From NCBI GenBank assembly GCA_028412835.1, contig JAONQW010000005.1:32958-96957 (forward strand): DNA of 64,000 bases, written 5' to 3'. The stretch comes from Candidatus Pelagibacterales bacterium. GTDB taxonomy: Bacteria > Pseudomonadota > Alphaproteobacteria > Pelagibacterales > AG-422-B15. How positions within the stretch are numbered: the stretch's first letter is position 1; every line of letters begins with the position of its first letter. This document shows, one piece after another, positions 55,828 to 64,000 of the stretch. The notes beneath the pieces were generated by a model. The model was not told where the DNA came from. It was given only the letters and a program-made list of their open reading frames with translations, and did no database searches. The translations under genes and the position numbers were made by a program.

Positions 55828-56595
55828 ATGAAAAATAGATCAAAAAACAAGTCAAAATCAAGGAAAAACCAAGATCAATGGATCTATGGTTACCATGCAG
55901 TCATTGCGGCTTTAAAAAATGAATATAGAATTAAATATCGCCTTATTGTAGATGAAGGAGCTAAAAAGAAATTAGATAAAGAGCCAAATTTTCAACTTCC
56001 GAAAGAATTGACCCCTGCAGTCAAAGAAAAAAATGAAATTGAAAAACTATTTGATCATAAGGTAAATCATCAAGGAATTGCTCTAAATGTTGAAAAGTTA
56101 CCTCAATTAAAGCTCCAGGATTTTATTAAAGACTTTTTAGGTTCTGAAAAATCAACTATAGCAATTTTAGACCAATTGGAAGATTCACAAAATGTTGGAG
56201 CTATATTTAGATCGGCTTATGGATTAGGTATTGATGCTATAGTTCTTACTGACAGCCAATCTGTTTCAGAAAATAATTTTATTGCTAAAACAGCAGCGGG
56301 TGGTTTAGATAAAATTCCTTTTACGACTGTAACAAATATATCATCTGCTATTAAAATTTTGCAAGAAAATCAATTCTGGGTGTATGGACTCGATGGAAGT
56401 GCAAATAAAATGATTAATGAAATAGAATTTCCAAAAAAAACTGCTTTAGTGCTTGGATCAGAAGCGGCTGGTATGAGAAATATTACTAAAAACTTATGTG
56501 ATGAAGTATTTAAAATTGGGATTAATAAAAATTTAGAAAGTTTAAATGTTTCTAATGCGGCTGCTATTACGTTTTTTTATCTAAATAACAGATAA
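55828..56595 (+). CDS. rlmB: TrmH/SpoU-family 23S rRNA (guanosine-2'-O-)methyltransferase, RlmB-like
   Basis: WIYGYHAVIAAL, LEDSQNVGAIFRSAYGLGIDAIVL, LVLGSEAAGM, LNVSNAAAI. Confidence 0.93.
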   Translation: MKNRSKNKSKSRKNQDQWIYGYHAVIAALKNEYRIKYRLIVDEGAKKKLDKEPNFQLPKELTPAVKEKNEIEKLFDHKVNHQGIALNVEKLPQLKLQDFIKDFLGSEKSTIAILDQLEDSQNVGAIFRSAYGLGIDAIVLTDSQSVSENNFIAKTAAGGLDKIPFTTVTNISSAIKILQENQFWVYGLDGSANKMINEIEFPKKTALVLGSEAAGMRNITKNLCDEVFKIGINKNLESLNVSNAAAITFFYLNNR

Positions 56596-56652
56596 TTTAA
56601 ATTCTTATAACTTTAGTTGTGATATTTGAAAAAAATGTTAATTTCGTTTTAT

Positions 56653-56728
56653 GCCCCTATAGCTCAGTTGGTAGAGCAATTGATTTGTAATCAATAGGTC
56701 AGCTGTTCGAGTCAGCTTGGGGGCACCA
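56653..56728 (+). tRNA. tRNA-Thr(UGU)
   Basis: GCCCCTATAGCTCAGTTGGTAGAGCAATTGATTTGTAATCAATAGGTCAGCTGTTCGAGTCAGCTTGGGGGCACCA. Confidence 0.96.
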
Positions 56729-56729
56729 C

Positions 56730-57356
56730 TTAGTCTGTATAGCCCGCAATAGATTTTGCTGTTCTACTCTTTTCGATCGATCTATTGTTTTTTAAAGTTC
56801 CAAAAATATAATCACCAGTCATATTAGTTATACCCCAATTATAATTTTCATTATGAAAGTGATGACTCATATGGGATTCTTTTAATTTTTTTCCAATAGT
56901 AGTCATTGGTTTGTAAGTTTTGCTATGATGAGCTAGATGTATCCATTCATACCAAAGATGATAAAGCAAATGGCCTGTTATTGGAACGATTGCTCCAGCA
57001 AAACTCCACATTACTAATGAATAAAGAAGATAAGTTTGTCCATAAATGTAAATTAAGTATCTCCAAGGTGCAAATTGCAATTTTATATTATCTGGATCTC
57101 TATGATGGCCATGATGCAATAGTATTTGGTATCTACGATACCATCCATCTTTTTTAGTTAACTCTGCGTGTAGTTGATATTTGTGAACATACCATTCGTA
57201 AAATGGTGCAAGAATTATCGGAACAAAAAACCAATAAAAATTATCAATTAGTAATGAGCTTGAAGTTATAAAGTAAAGTCCTGCAATTAAAAAAAGGAAG
57301 AAGCCAATTACAGTGGAGTGTGAAAAATAATTTTTTAATACCGTTAACATACACAA
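56730..57356 (-). CDS. Sterol desaturase / fatty acid hydroxylase superfamily membrane protein
   Basis: His boxes HKYQLH, HHGHH, HLAHH, HMSHHFH between hydrophobic segments. Confidence 0.85.
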   Translation of the reverse strand: MCMLTVLKNYFSHSTVIGFFLFLIAGLYFITSSSLLIDNFYWFFVPIILAPFYEWYVHKYQLHAELTKKDGWYRRYQILLHHGHHRDPDNIKLQFAPWRYLIYIYGQTYLLYSLVMWSFAGAIVPITGHLLYHLWYEWIHLAHHSKTYKPMTTIGKKLKESHMSHHFHNENYNWGITNMTGDYIFGTLKNNRSIEKSRTAKSIAGYTD

Positions 57357-57360
57357 ATAA

Positions 57361-57389
57361 TATAGGACGAAATTTTCATTCGTCCTATA
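57361..57389 (-). terminator. Candidate intrinsic terminator or 3' stabilising hairpin of the formate dehydrogenase gene
   Basis: TATAGGACGAA-attttca-TTCGTCCTATA, perfect 11-bp stem just after the fdh stop; weak U-tract (TTATTTGT) on the minus strand. Confidence 0.6.
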
Positions 57390-57401
57390 AAATTTTATGA
57401 G

Positions 57402-58598
57402 TTATTTCTTATACTTAGCAGCCTCTTCTGAGCCACCAGTGGCATTTCCTTTACTATATGAGTGTTTACCCATACCAGCAAGTTCGCCATTTTGTACAAT
57501 TAAGTAAGGATCTCTAATTGGAGAGCCATCAAAGAAACACTCAAGTATTTCTCTAACACCATCAGCGTATCTTGTTTGAGCAGATAAAGATGTACCTGAA
57601 GTATGTGGTGTCATTCCATGATTTGGCATTGATCTCCATACATGATCATTAGGAGCTGGTTGCGGGAACCAAACGTCTCCTGCATAACCACTTAACTGAC
57701 CTGATTCTAAAGCTCTTGCGATTGCATCTTTATCACAGATTTTTCCCCTAGCAGTGTTTACGATGTAAGCACCACGTTTCATTTTCCCAATTAGATCATC
57801 GTTAAACATATGTTCAGTTTCTGGATGAAGTGGACAATTAATTGTTACAACATCACAAACAGTAACCATAGATTCTACTGATTCATGAAAAGTAAGGTTT
57901 AATTCTTTTTCAACTTCCTCAGGTAGTCTGTGTCTATCAAAGTAATGCATATGAACATCAAAATGTTTTAATTTTCTCAAAGCATCAAGTCCAATTCTTC
58001 CAGCAGCAACAGTACCTACATGCATGCCTTCAAGATCGTATGAACGATGAACAGCATCAGCAATATTCCAGCCACCTTCATTGATAATTCTATGTTGATT
58101 ATGATAATCTCTAACCAAAGATAGAACCATCATTACAATGTGTTCTGCAACTGATCTTGAATTACAAAAAGTAACTTCAACAACATCCACTTTATGTTCC
58201 ATAGCACCCTGTAAATCAACGTGATCCGATCCAATACCAGCTGTGATTGCCATTTTTAAATTAGGAGCAGTCGCCATTTTTTCTTTTGTTAAATAATAAG
58301 GAAAGAAAGGTTGTGAAATTACTACATCAGCATCAACTAATTCTTTGTCAGCCTGACACCCATCACCATCTTTATCAGAAGTAACCACTAGAGTATGACC
58401 TGCATCTTCTAAAAATTTTCTTAGTCCCAACTCACCAGACACACATCCAAGAAGTTCTCCAGGAGTAAAGTCTCTTCCTTTAGGAGATGGTAAACTCATA
58501 CCATCTGGATATTTTTCAATTTTTGGAAGATCATCCCGCGCGTACTTGCTCGGCATTCCACCTTTTGGGTCATCGTATAATATTGCTAATACTTTCAT
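57402..58598 (-). CDS. fdh: NAD-dependent formate dehydrogenase (D-2-hydroxyacid dehydrogenase family)
   Basis: VGTVAAGRIGLDALR, YFDRHRLPEEVEKELNLT, PLHPETEHM, GYAGDVWFPQPAPNDHVWR, GMTPHTSGTSLSAQ, HSYSKGNATGGSEEAAKYKK. Confidence 0.95.
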   Translation of the reverse strand: MKVLAILYDDPKGGMPSKYARDDLPKIEKYPDGMSLPSPKGRDFTPGELLGCVSGELGLRKFLEDAGHTLVVTSDKDGDGCQADKELVDADVVISQPFFPYYLTKEKMATAPNLKMAITAGIGSDHVDLQGAMEHKVDVVEVTFCNSRSVAEHIVMMVLSLVRDYHNQHRIINEGGWNIADAVHRSYDLEGMHVGTVAAGRIGLDALRKLKHFDVHMHYFDRHRLPEEVEKELNLTFHESVESMVTVCDVVTINCPLHPETEHMFNDDLIGKMKRGAYIVNTARGKICDKDAIARALESGQLSGYAGDVWFPQPAPNDHVWRSMPNHGMTPHTSGTSLSAQTRYADGVREILECFFDGSPIRDPYLIVQNGELAGMGKHSYSKGNATGGSEEAAKYKK

Positions 58599-58677
58599 TA
58601 TTGTTATCTCCTGTTCGTATAATATTTGTTATTAATTTCAGCTGACACTATATTAATTCTTTATGGTGTCTATAAAA

Positions 58678-59427
58678 TTAGTTCATAAAAGAAGGGTCTA
58701 ATTTCTCCATTTTTCTTCTTACCGCTGGCCATAAAAGTGCCCCTGCCATTCCTTGTGAAGCTTCACCTTGTTGTTTGGTTGTTTCAATTGCTTCTGTTGA
58801 TGGAGCATTTAATTCTAACTTTCCAGCCATAGCTCTGACTTGATAAGTACAAGCTTTTTCTAAAAAGTAAATATATGTAAATGCATCAGCAACATTTTTG
58901 CCAGCTGCTAATGTTCCATGATTGCGGAGAATCATAAGATTTTTTTCACCTAAGTCAGCCACTAAGCGTTTTTTTTCATCTTCAAGAAGGGCTACACCTT
59001 CATAATCATGATAAGCTATTTGATTTCGAACTAACATTCCCGTCTGAGCTAGAGGCAATAGTCCATCTTTTAAAGACGCAACTGCTACACCATCATTTGA
59101 ATGTAAATGAACAATACAATGAGCGTCACTTCGTGCTTCGTGAATTGCACTATGAATAATAAAGCCTGCAGGATTAACAAAGTTATTAGTTTCACTTATA
59201 ATTTTACCATTGAGGTCTACCTTTACAAGATTAGATGCGGTAATTTCATCAAACAAGTATCCATATGGATTAATTAAAAAGTGGTCTTCGGTTCCTGGTA
59301 CTCGTGCAGAGATATGTGTAAAAATTAAATCATCCCAACCAAAGTAAGGAATAGTTCGATAAAATGCTGCAAGATCCACTCTTATATCCCACTCTTCTTT
59401 TGAAACTGTATTTTTTACATCAACCAT
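58678..59427 (-). CDS. Class II aldolase/adducin family protein
   Basis: THISARVPG, VHLHSNDGVAVAS, LRNHGTLAAGKNVADAF. Confidence 0.9.
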   Translation of the reverse strand: MVDVKNTVSKEEWDIRVDLAAFYRTIPYFGWDDLIFTHISARVPGTEDHFLINPYGYLFDEITASNLVKVDLNGKIISETNNFVNPAGFIIHSAIHEARSDAHCIVHLHSNDGVAVASLKDGLLPLAQTGMLVRNQIAYHDYEGVALLEDEKKRLVADLGEKNLMILRNHGTLAAGKNVADAFTYIYFLEKACTYQVRAMAGKLELNAPSTEAIETTKQQGEASQGMAGALLWPAVRRKMEKLDPSFMN

Positions 59428-59430
59428 ATT

Positions 59431-60906
59431 TTATAATCCTATTAAATTATTAACTATTTTTTTCCAATTTGAATACATTGCATGGCGTTCTTCTTCATCC
59501 ATGTTTGGAATAAAAATCCTATCAGATTTCCATAGATCTTCAATATCTCTAAGGTTACTAAAAAATCCAACTTTTAAGCCAGCTAAATAAGCAGCACCCA
59601 TAACTGTAGTCTCGTGATTAGTTGGTCTTTCAACTTTAATATTTAAAATATCTGCTAAAAACTGCATCATCCAATTGTTATTAGACATACCTCCATCAAC
59701 TCGCATAGTCATATCTTCTTGTATCTCATCTCCAAGATCGAGCTTTAATGACTCCAATAAATCTTTGGTTTGAAAACATATTGATTTAAGAGCTGCTTTT
59801 ACAATATCACCTTTGGAGGTATCTCTGGTAATGCCATAAATTGTTCCTCGTGTATCTGATTTCCAATATGGTGCACCTAATCCAGTAAAGGCTGGTATGA
59901 ATGTAATGTTATTTTTACTATTCTGAATCAAAGACTCAATTTCAGAAACATCTTTGAATAATTTCATTTCATCACGTAACCATTGTACTACTGTTCCTGC
60001 ATTAAAAATACTGCCTTCAACAGCATATTGTTTTTTATCATCAACTTTTGAAGCAATGGTTGTTAGTAATTTATTTTTTGATTTAGTTTTGTTATCATCT
60101 GTATTTATTAAGACAAAACAACCGGTACCATAGGTTGCTTTAATCATTCCTTTTTTCACACAAAGTTGTCCTAAAGAAGCTGACTGTTGATCCCCTATTA
60201 CACCTCCTATAGGTATCTCAATTCCAAAATGATCTGCATGAATTGTTCCAAAGTCATCTTTATTAGATTGTACAGTTGGTAAAATAGATTCTCTTATATT
60301 AAATAAATCTAAAATTTCGTGATCCCATACTTCATCAGCAATATTGTATAGCATTGTTCTTGAGGCATTGGTGATGTCAGTCAAATGTTTAGTCTTATTA
60401 GATAGATTCCAAATAATCCATGTATCAATTGTCCCAACGATTAAATTATTTTGATCTTTAATATTTTCTAATAGCCACTGTATTTTTGAAGCAGAGAAAT
60501 ATGGATCAATGATTAGTCCTGTTTTTTCTTGAATAAGATTTGTGTAATCTTTATCTACAAGATCTTGGCAAATGTTTTGAGTACGTCTGTCTTGCCAAAC
60601 AATTGCATTGTATAAAGGTTTGCCGGTTACTTTGTCCCAAGCAACTATAGTTTCTCTTTGGTTAGTTATACCACAACTTAAAATGTCATTCTGAATAATC
60701 TTATTTCTTTCAAACATAGTTGTGATTGTTGATTTAACAGTTTGCATAATCTCAAGTGGATCATGCTCAACCCAACCGTTAGCTGGATAAATTTGTTTAA
60801 ACTCGACACTCTCTTGATCAATAATAAATCCATTTTTGTCGATAAGTGCAGCTCTGGTGCTTGAGGTGCCTTGATCAATGGCTAAAATATAGGGGCTTTT
60901 CGACAT
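59431..60906 (-). CDS. glpK: Glycerol kinase
   Basis: ILAIDQGTSSTRAALID, GWVEHDPLEI, TNQRETIVAWDKVTGKPLYNAIVWQDRRT, GDQQSASLGQLC. Confidence 0.96.
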   Translation of the reverse strand: MSKSPYILAIDQGTSSTRAALIDKNGFIIDQESVEFKQIYPANGWVEHDPLEIMQTVKSTITTMFERNKIIQNDILSCGITNQRETIVAWDKVTGKPLYNAIVWQDRRTQNICQDLVDKDYTNLIQEKTGLIIDPYFSASKIQWLLENIKDQNNLIVGTIDTWIIWNLSNKTKHLTDITNASRTMLYNIADEVWDHEILDLFNIRESILPTVQSNKDDFGTIHADHFGIEIPIGGVIGDQQSASLGQLCVKKGMIKATYGTGCFVLINTDDNKTKSKNKLLTTIASKVDDKKQYAVEGSIFNAGTVVQWLRDEMKLFKDVSEIESLIQNSKNNITFIPAFTGLGAPYWKSDTRGTIYGITRDTSKGDIVKAALKSICFQTKDLLESLKLDLGDEIQEDMTMRVDGGMSNNNWMMQFLADILNIKVERPTNHETTVMGAAYLAGLKVGFFSNLRDIEDLWKSDRIFIPNMDEEERHAMYSNWKKIVNNLIGL

Positions 60907-60987
60907 TTGTAATTAAGCTCAGTAATTGTTATATAATTATGTGATATTTTAAGCTAAAGGCATAACTATTAATACTAAGAAATAACT

Positions 60988-61755
60988 ATGAATTTACAAA
61001 AACCTTATTTTGTTAGCTCTGCATCAAAAGAAGCAATGCAATATAAGACTGAATTAGAGAAGCAATATGGATCATTCACTGCCGATGAATGTGATGTAAT
61101 TATTGCTCTTGGGGGTGATGGCTTCATGTTGGAGGCAATCAAAGATGATCTTAATCTTAATTTACCTATTTTTGGATTAAATTTTGGTAGCGTTGGTTTT
61201 TTAATGAATACTGTAAATGATGAACATTTACTGGAGCGTGTTAATGCCTCACAATCAATTGATATTGCTCCACTAAAAATGACTGCTACTACTTCTGATA
61301 ATAAAGTTCATACTGGTATAGCAATTAACGAAGTTTCATTGCTAAGAGAAACGCGGCAAGCAGCAAAATTAAAGATAACAATCGATAACAATTCACGACT
61401 AGAAGAATTAATCTGTGATGGCATTTTGCTATCTACTCCATCTGGAAGTACAGCTTATAATCTTTCTGCTCATGGTCCAATCTTGCCTATTAATGCTGAC
61501 GTTCTAGCATTAACTCCAATTAGTGCATTTAGACCTAGAAGATGGCGTGGTGCTATTATTGAAAGTTCATCACAAGTTGAGTTTGAAATTTTAGAAGCTG
61601 AAAAAAGACCTGTGAGTGCAGTAGCTGATAATGTTGAAGTTCGTAATGTTATAAAAGTAGCTGTAGCTCAAGACCAAGAGCACAAAATAAAAATCTTATT
61701 CGATGCTAAGCATTCATTTGAAGAACGAATTTTAAACGAACAATTTAAATTTTAA
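60988..61755 (+). CDS. nadK: NAD kinase
   Basis: VIIALGGDGFMLEAI, FGLNFGSVGFLMN, DGILLSTPSGSTAYNLSAHGPI. Confidence 0.94.
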   Translation: MNLQKPYFVSSASKEAMQYKTELEKQYGSFTADECDVIIALGGDGFMLEAIKDDLNLNLPIFGLNFGSVGFLMNTVNDEHLLERVNASQSIDIAPLKMTATTSDNKVHTGIAINEVSLLRETRQAAKLKITIDNNSRLEELICDGILLSTPSGSTAYNLSAHGPILPINADVLALTPISAFRPRRWRGAIIESSSQVEFEILEAEKRPVSAVADNVEVRNVIKVAVAQDQEHKIKILFDAKHSFEERILNEQFKF

Positions 61756-62864
61756 TTAGCTGTAAAAAGTATATCAACTGGGTCAGCACCATGTTTAGTG
61801 ATCATCAAGAATTCGTCTGATCCATCTAATGTGGTAAAATCAACACTTACTGATCCTGACAGCCCAAAGCCAATATTAAATTGAGTAGTATTTTCTGTAA
61901 TAATCAGTGGATTGGTTAAGCCTACGGCATATAGCATCACTACACCGTTTTCCATATTTGTAGCAACTGTTTCTAAATCTGATTGTAATAATATTGCAGC
62001 TTTATTTCCACCGCCTACTGATGAGGCTGCGTATGGCCACCTAGCTACCACACTAGTAGCGTTCCAGTTTCCATTTGCTTCGCCAAAAGTTTCTATAATT
62101 TCTGTAGCATAATCAAATGTGCCATCCGTTGCAGAACCGCACTTAGTGCTTGATTCCGCTGCTGTTCCATCGCCAGTTCTAAGGTCAACTTCACCATGAC
62201 TAGATCCAGTTGTTCCATCTAAATTTGAAAAAGTAGATGTTCTATCAATTGTCCAACATGTAGTTCCTGTTGTAATACTGTCACCTCCACCTCTCATTGC
62301 TGAAGCGGTTGACGTGGCACTAAAATCAAAGACTTGATCATGCTTAACTTGTAGATGATTGCTCATTAGCATAAAAGCATGCGTATATGTTTTTATCCCA
62401 AGATTAATGCCATTTTCAACTAGTGACGGGCTAGCAGTTGCTGTGCCGTCACCCTGATTAGTCAAAGTAATAACTTTTCCAGACACGTCAGTAAAAAATA
62501 GGTCACAATTAGTAGTATAATCAACGGTTGTTCCAGATGCTGAATAAGGATCAGCTGTACATAAGCCACCTTTGTAGAGTGTTACCCTATATTGATCAGG
62601 TATCATGTTGCAACTGTCTCTATAAGCCGCAGAAGTATCTGCATCGTATGGCATCCCATTACTAGCAAGAAGAATTGCACCTGAAGCATTAGTAGCGCAT
62701 GCACCACTGCAGGCATCTGAATCCTCACCATAAGTCTTGCCTTCACCACAAGTCTTTAAGTTTTCAACACTATCACTTAATACAGCAAAAGCTAATGATG
62801 AGAAAATAATTATAAATAGTGCTGATAGAAGAATTACAGCTGCATTTAATTTTTTTGTATTCAT
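61752..62864 (-). CDS. Uncharacterised secreted protein, Ser/Thr/Gly-rich with 8 cysteines
   Basis: N-terminal signal sequence MNTKKLNAAVILLSALFIIIFSSLAFA; AGGA-type RBS upstream; no recognised domain. Confidence 0.8.
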   Translation of the reverse strand: MNTKKLNAAVILLSALFIIIFSSLAFAVLSDSVENLKTCGEGKTYGEDSDACSGACATNASGAILLASNGMPYDADTSAAYRDSCNMIPDQYRVTLYKGGLCTADPYSASGTTVDYTTNCDLFFTDVSGKVITLTNQGDGTATASPSLVENGINLGIKTYTHAFMLMSNHLQVKHDQVFDFSATSTASAMRGGGDSITTGTTCWTIDRTSTFSNLDGTTGSSHGEVDLRTGDGTAAESSTKCGSATDGTFDYATEIIETFGEANGNWNATSVVARWPYAASSVGGGNKAAILLQSDLETVATNMENGVVMLYAVGLTNPLIITENTTQFNIGFGLSGSVSVDFTTLDGSDEFLMITKHGADPVDILFTAN

Positions 62865-62878
62865 AATATTAAATCCTA

Positions 62879-63781
62879 TTAAAATCCACTTACTACAATA
62901 TTGGCTGCACTAATCTTTATGACTCTAATTTTATTTTCACGTTTTACAGGAGTATACAGCTGATCTCTTACGCTAACATACTCAAAAGCACCATTAGTCT
63001 TTGTTAATTGCTTTGGTTCACCTAAATCAAAAACCATAGTGAAATTCGCATAAGCACCATCTCCTGTTTTATTGTCATCTATATATCCAAATTCAAAGTT
63101 AGTCTTACCAACGCTGCCAGCTAATCCATATTTTTCACCATCAAGGGTGAAATTTCCTGCAGCATTTTCAAATTCAAATATGCCAGCAAAAACATTTACA
63201 TCATAAGCAAGCGGCAGATGATAATCGAGACGGGCATCCCAGCCATCAAGGGCTTCTTCAGTTGAGCCGTCACCTAAAGATTGTATTCCACTGGTTGCAT
63301 CATAATAATTTCCACGAATATCAAAGACACTTGATATTGCTTCAATACCTACACCATTACGTTGGTGCGCATCATCAAATGAATAATCAAAAAATAGATT
63401 GGCTCCGAGCATGACTTTATCATCTTGAATTAAGTTTCGGTACCCAAGACCAACGTTAACAGTTTGATCATCATTGTGAATCGATATTGTATTTTGATTG
63501 AAGAATGCACTAGTTGCATCCTCAGAAAGTTTATTAACATTAGTTAAACTAAATGTTGGTTTTAAGTTTTCTTGAACTTGTATATCTAACTCAAGATACT
63601 TCACTCGATCAGTATTAAGTAAGTTTTCAGTAAGGTTATTAGTTAGATCGCTTATAAAATTATTTGTTTTATTTAATGACTTATTAATTAATGTATCCTC
63701 AAGATCAGTAGAATATACAGCTGTAATCATTGCAAGAGATAAGGCTGGAACAGTAATAATACTCTTAAAACACATAAACAT
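62879..63781 (-). CDS. Inverse autotransporter (intimin/invasin-type) beta-barrel protein lacking a passenger
   Basis: Signal peptide; FFNQNTISIHNDDQTVNVGLGYRNLIQDDKVMLGANLFFDYSFDDAHQRNGVGIEA, LDGWDARLDYHLPL, AYANFTMVFDLGE, linker LYTPVKRENKIRV. Confidence 0.82.
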   Translation of the reverse strand: MFMCFKSIITVPALSLAMITAVYSTDLEDTLINKSLNKTNNFISDLTNNLTENLLNTDRVKYLELDIQVQENLKPTFSLTNVNKLSEDATSAFFNQNTISIHNDDQTVNVGLGYRNLIQDDKVMLGANLFFDYSFDDAHQRNGVGIEAISSVFDIRGNYYDATSGIQSLGDGSTEEALDGWDARLDYHLPLAYDVNVFAGIFEFENAAGNFTLDGEKYGLAGSVGKTNFEFGYIDDNKTGDGAYANFTMVFDLGEPKQLTKTNGAFEYVSVRDQLYTPVKRENKIRVIKISAANIVVSGF

Positions 63782-63825
63782 AATAGTACATTTATTGCTA
63801 AATATTAATAGTAATATTTATTTAT

Positions 63826-63912
63826 TGGTGCCCTTGGCCGGACTTGAACCGGCAAGCCCGTGAAGGCCACGGATTTTAAGTCCGTTATGTTTACCAATTT
63901 CATCACAAGGGC
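63826..63912 (-). tRNA. tRNA-Leu(UAA)
   Basis: Minus strand GCCCTTGTGATGAAATTGGTAAACATAACGGACTTAAAATCCGTGGCCTTCACGGGCTTGCCGGTTCAAGTCCGGCCAAGGGCACCA. Confidence 0.96.
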
Positions 63913-64000
63913 AAATTGGAAATTACTTATACCTAGAATCTGGACTACATGCTAGGATTTTTACATATTCAAAATTAATAAAATGTTATTAATTTAAGTA

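Noticed and set aside
58644-58670. GACAC...GTGTC inverted repeat upstream of the formate dehydrogenase gene
   Set aside because: Only 5-bp arms with 17-nt spacing; too weak to call an operator without conservation data.
63826-63912. tRNA-Leu as an active integration (att) site
   Set aside because: No duplicated tRNA 3' end and no integrase seen in the window; kept only as a position-based hypothesis in the findings.

Overview
AT-rich 64 kb window from what looks like a streamlined, probably marine alphaproteobacterial chromosome. The class call rests on gene order: lepB-acpS-pdxJ-pyrE-rsh ... folK-smpB-dapA, secY-adk-rpsM-rpsK-rpoA-rplQ, and ruvX-pyrB-plsY-topA. Coding density is very high, with many 0-10 nt gaps, and there are no transposases, CRISPR arrays or phage genes. 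The left third holds housekeeping genes (lepB to topA) plus a tightly packed ALDH-HAD-GDPD-panC-lipB-BBOX-like gene run and a propionyl-CoA-type carboxylase pair. The centre (about 26.7-55.6 kb, all minus strand) is one continuous information-processing super-cluster: tRNA-Tyr, tRNA-Gly, tuf, tRNA-Trp, secE, nusG, L11/L1/L10/L7-12, rpoB, rpoC, str, S10, spc and alpha operons. The right end has rlmB, a fatty-acid-hydroxylase-family gene, an NAD-formate dehydrogenase/aldolase/glycerol kinase group, nadK and a two-gene surface cassette beside tRNA-Leu. Six tRNAs were read directly (Ser-GCU, Trp-CCA, Gly-UCC, Tyr-GUA, Thr-UGU, Leu-UAA). Best candidate for an undescribed system: an inverse-autotransporter (intimin/invasin-type) beta-barrel that ends just after the barrel, with no passenger, followed 14 nt later by an unrecognised Cys-containing secreted protein. 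This could be a split inverse autotransporter. Other notable signals are a 5'-terminal hairpin beginning at the predicted +1 of the tRNA-Tyr/Gly/tuf transcript, matching TTGACC-N16-TATnAT promoters for the str and alpha operons (the str one with a perfect 12-bp palindrome at its -35), and missing neighbours in otherwise conserved blocks (rpoZ, pyrC, dprA, second tuf). All family calls come from motif recognition by eye; no database search was run.
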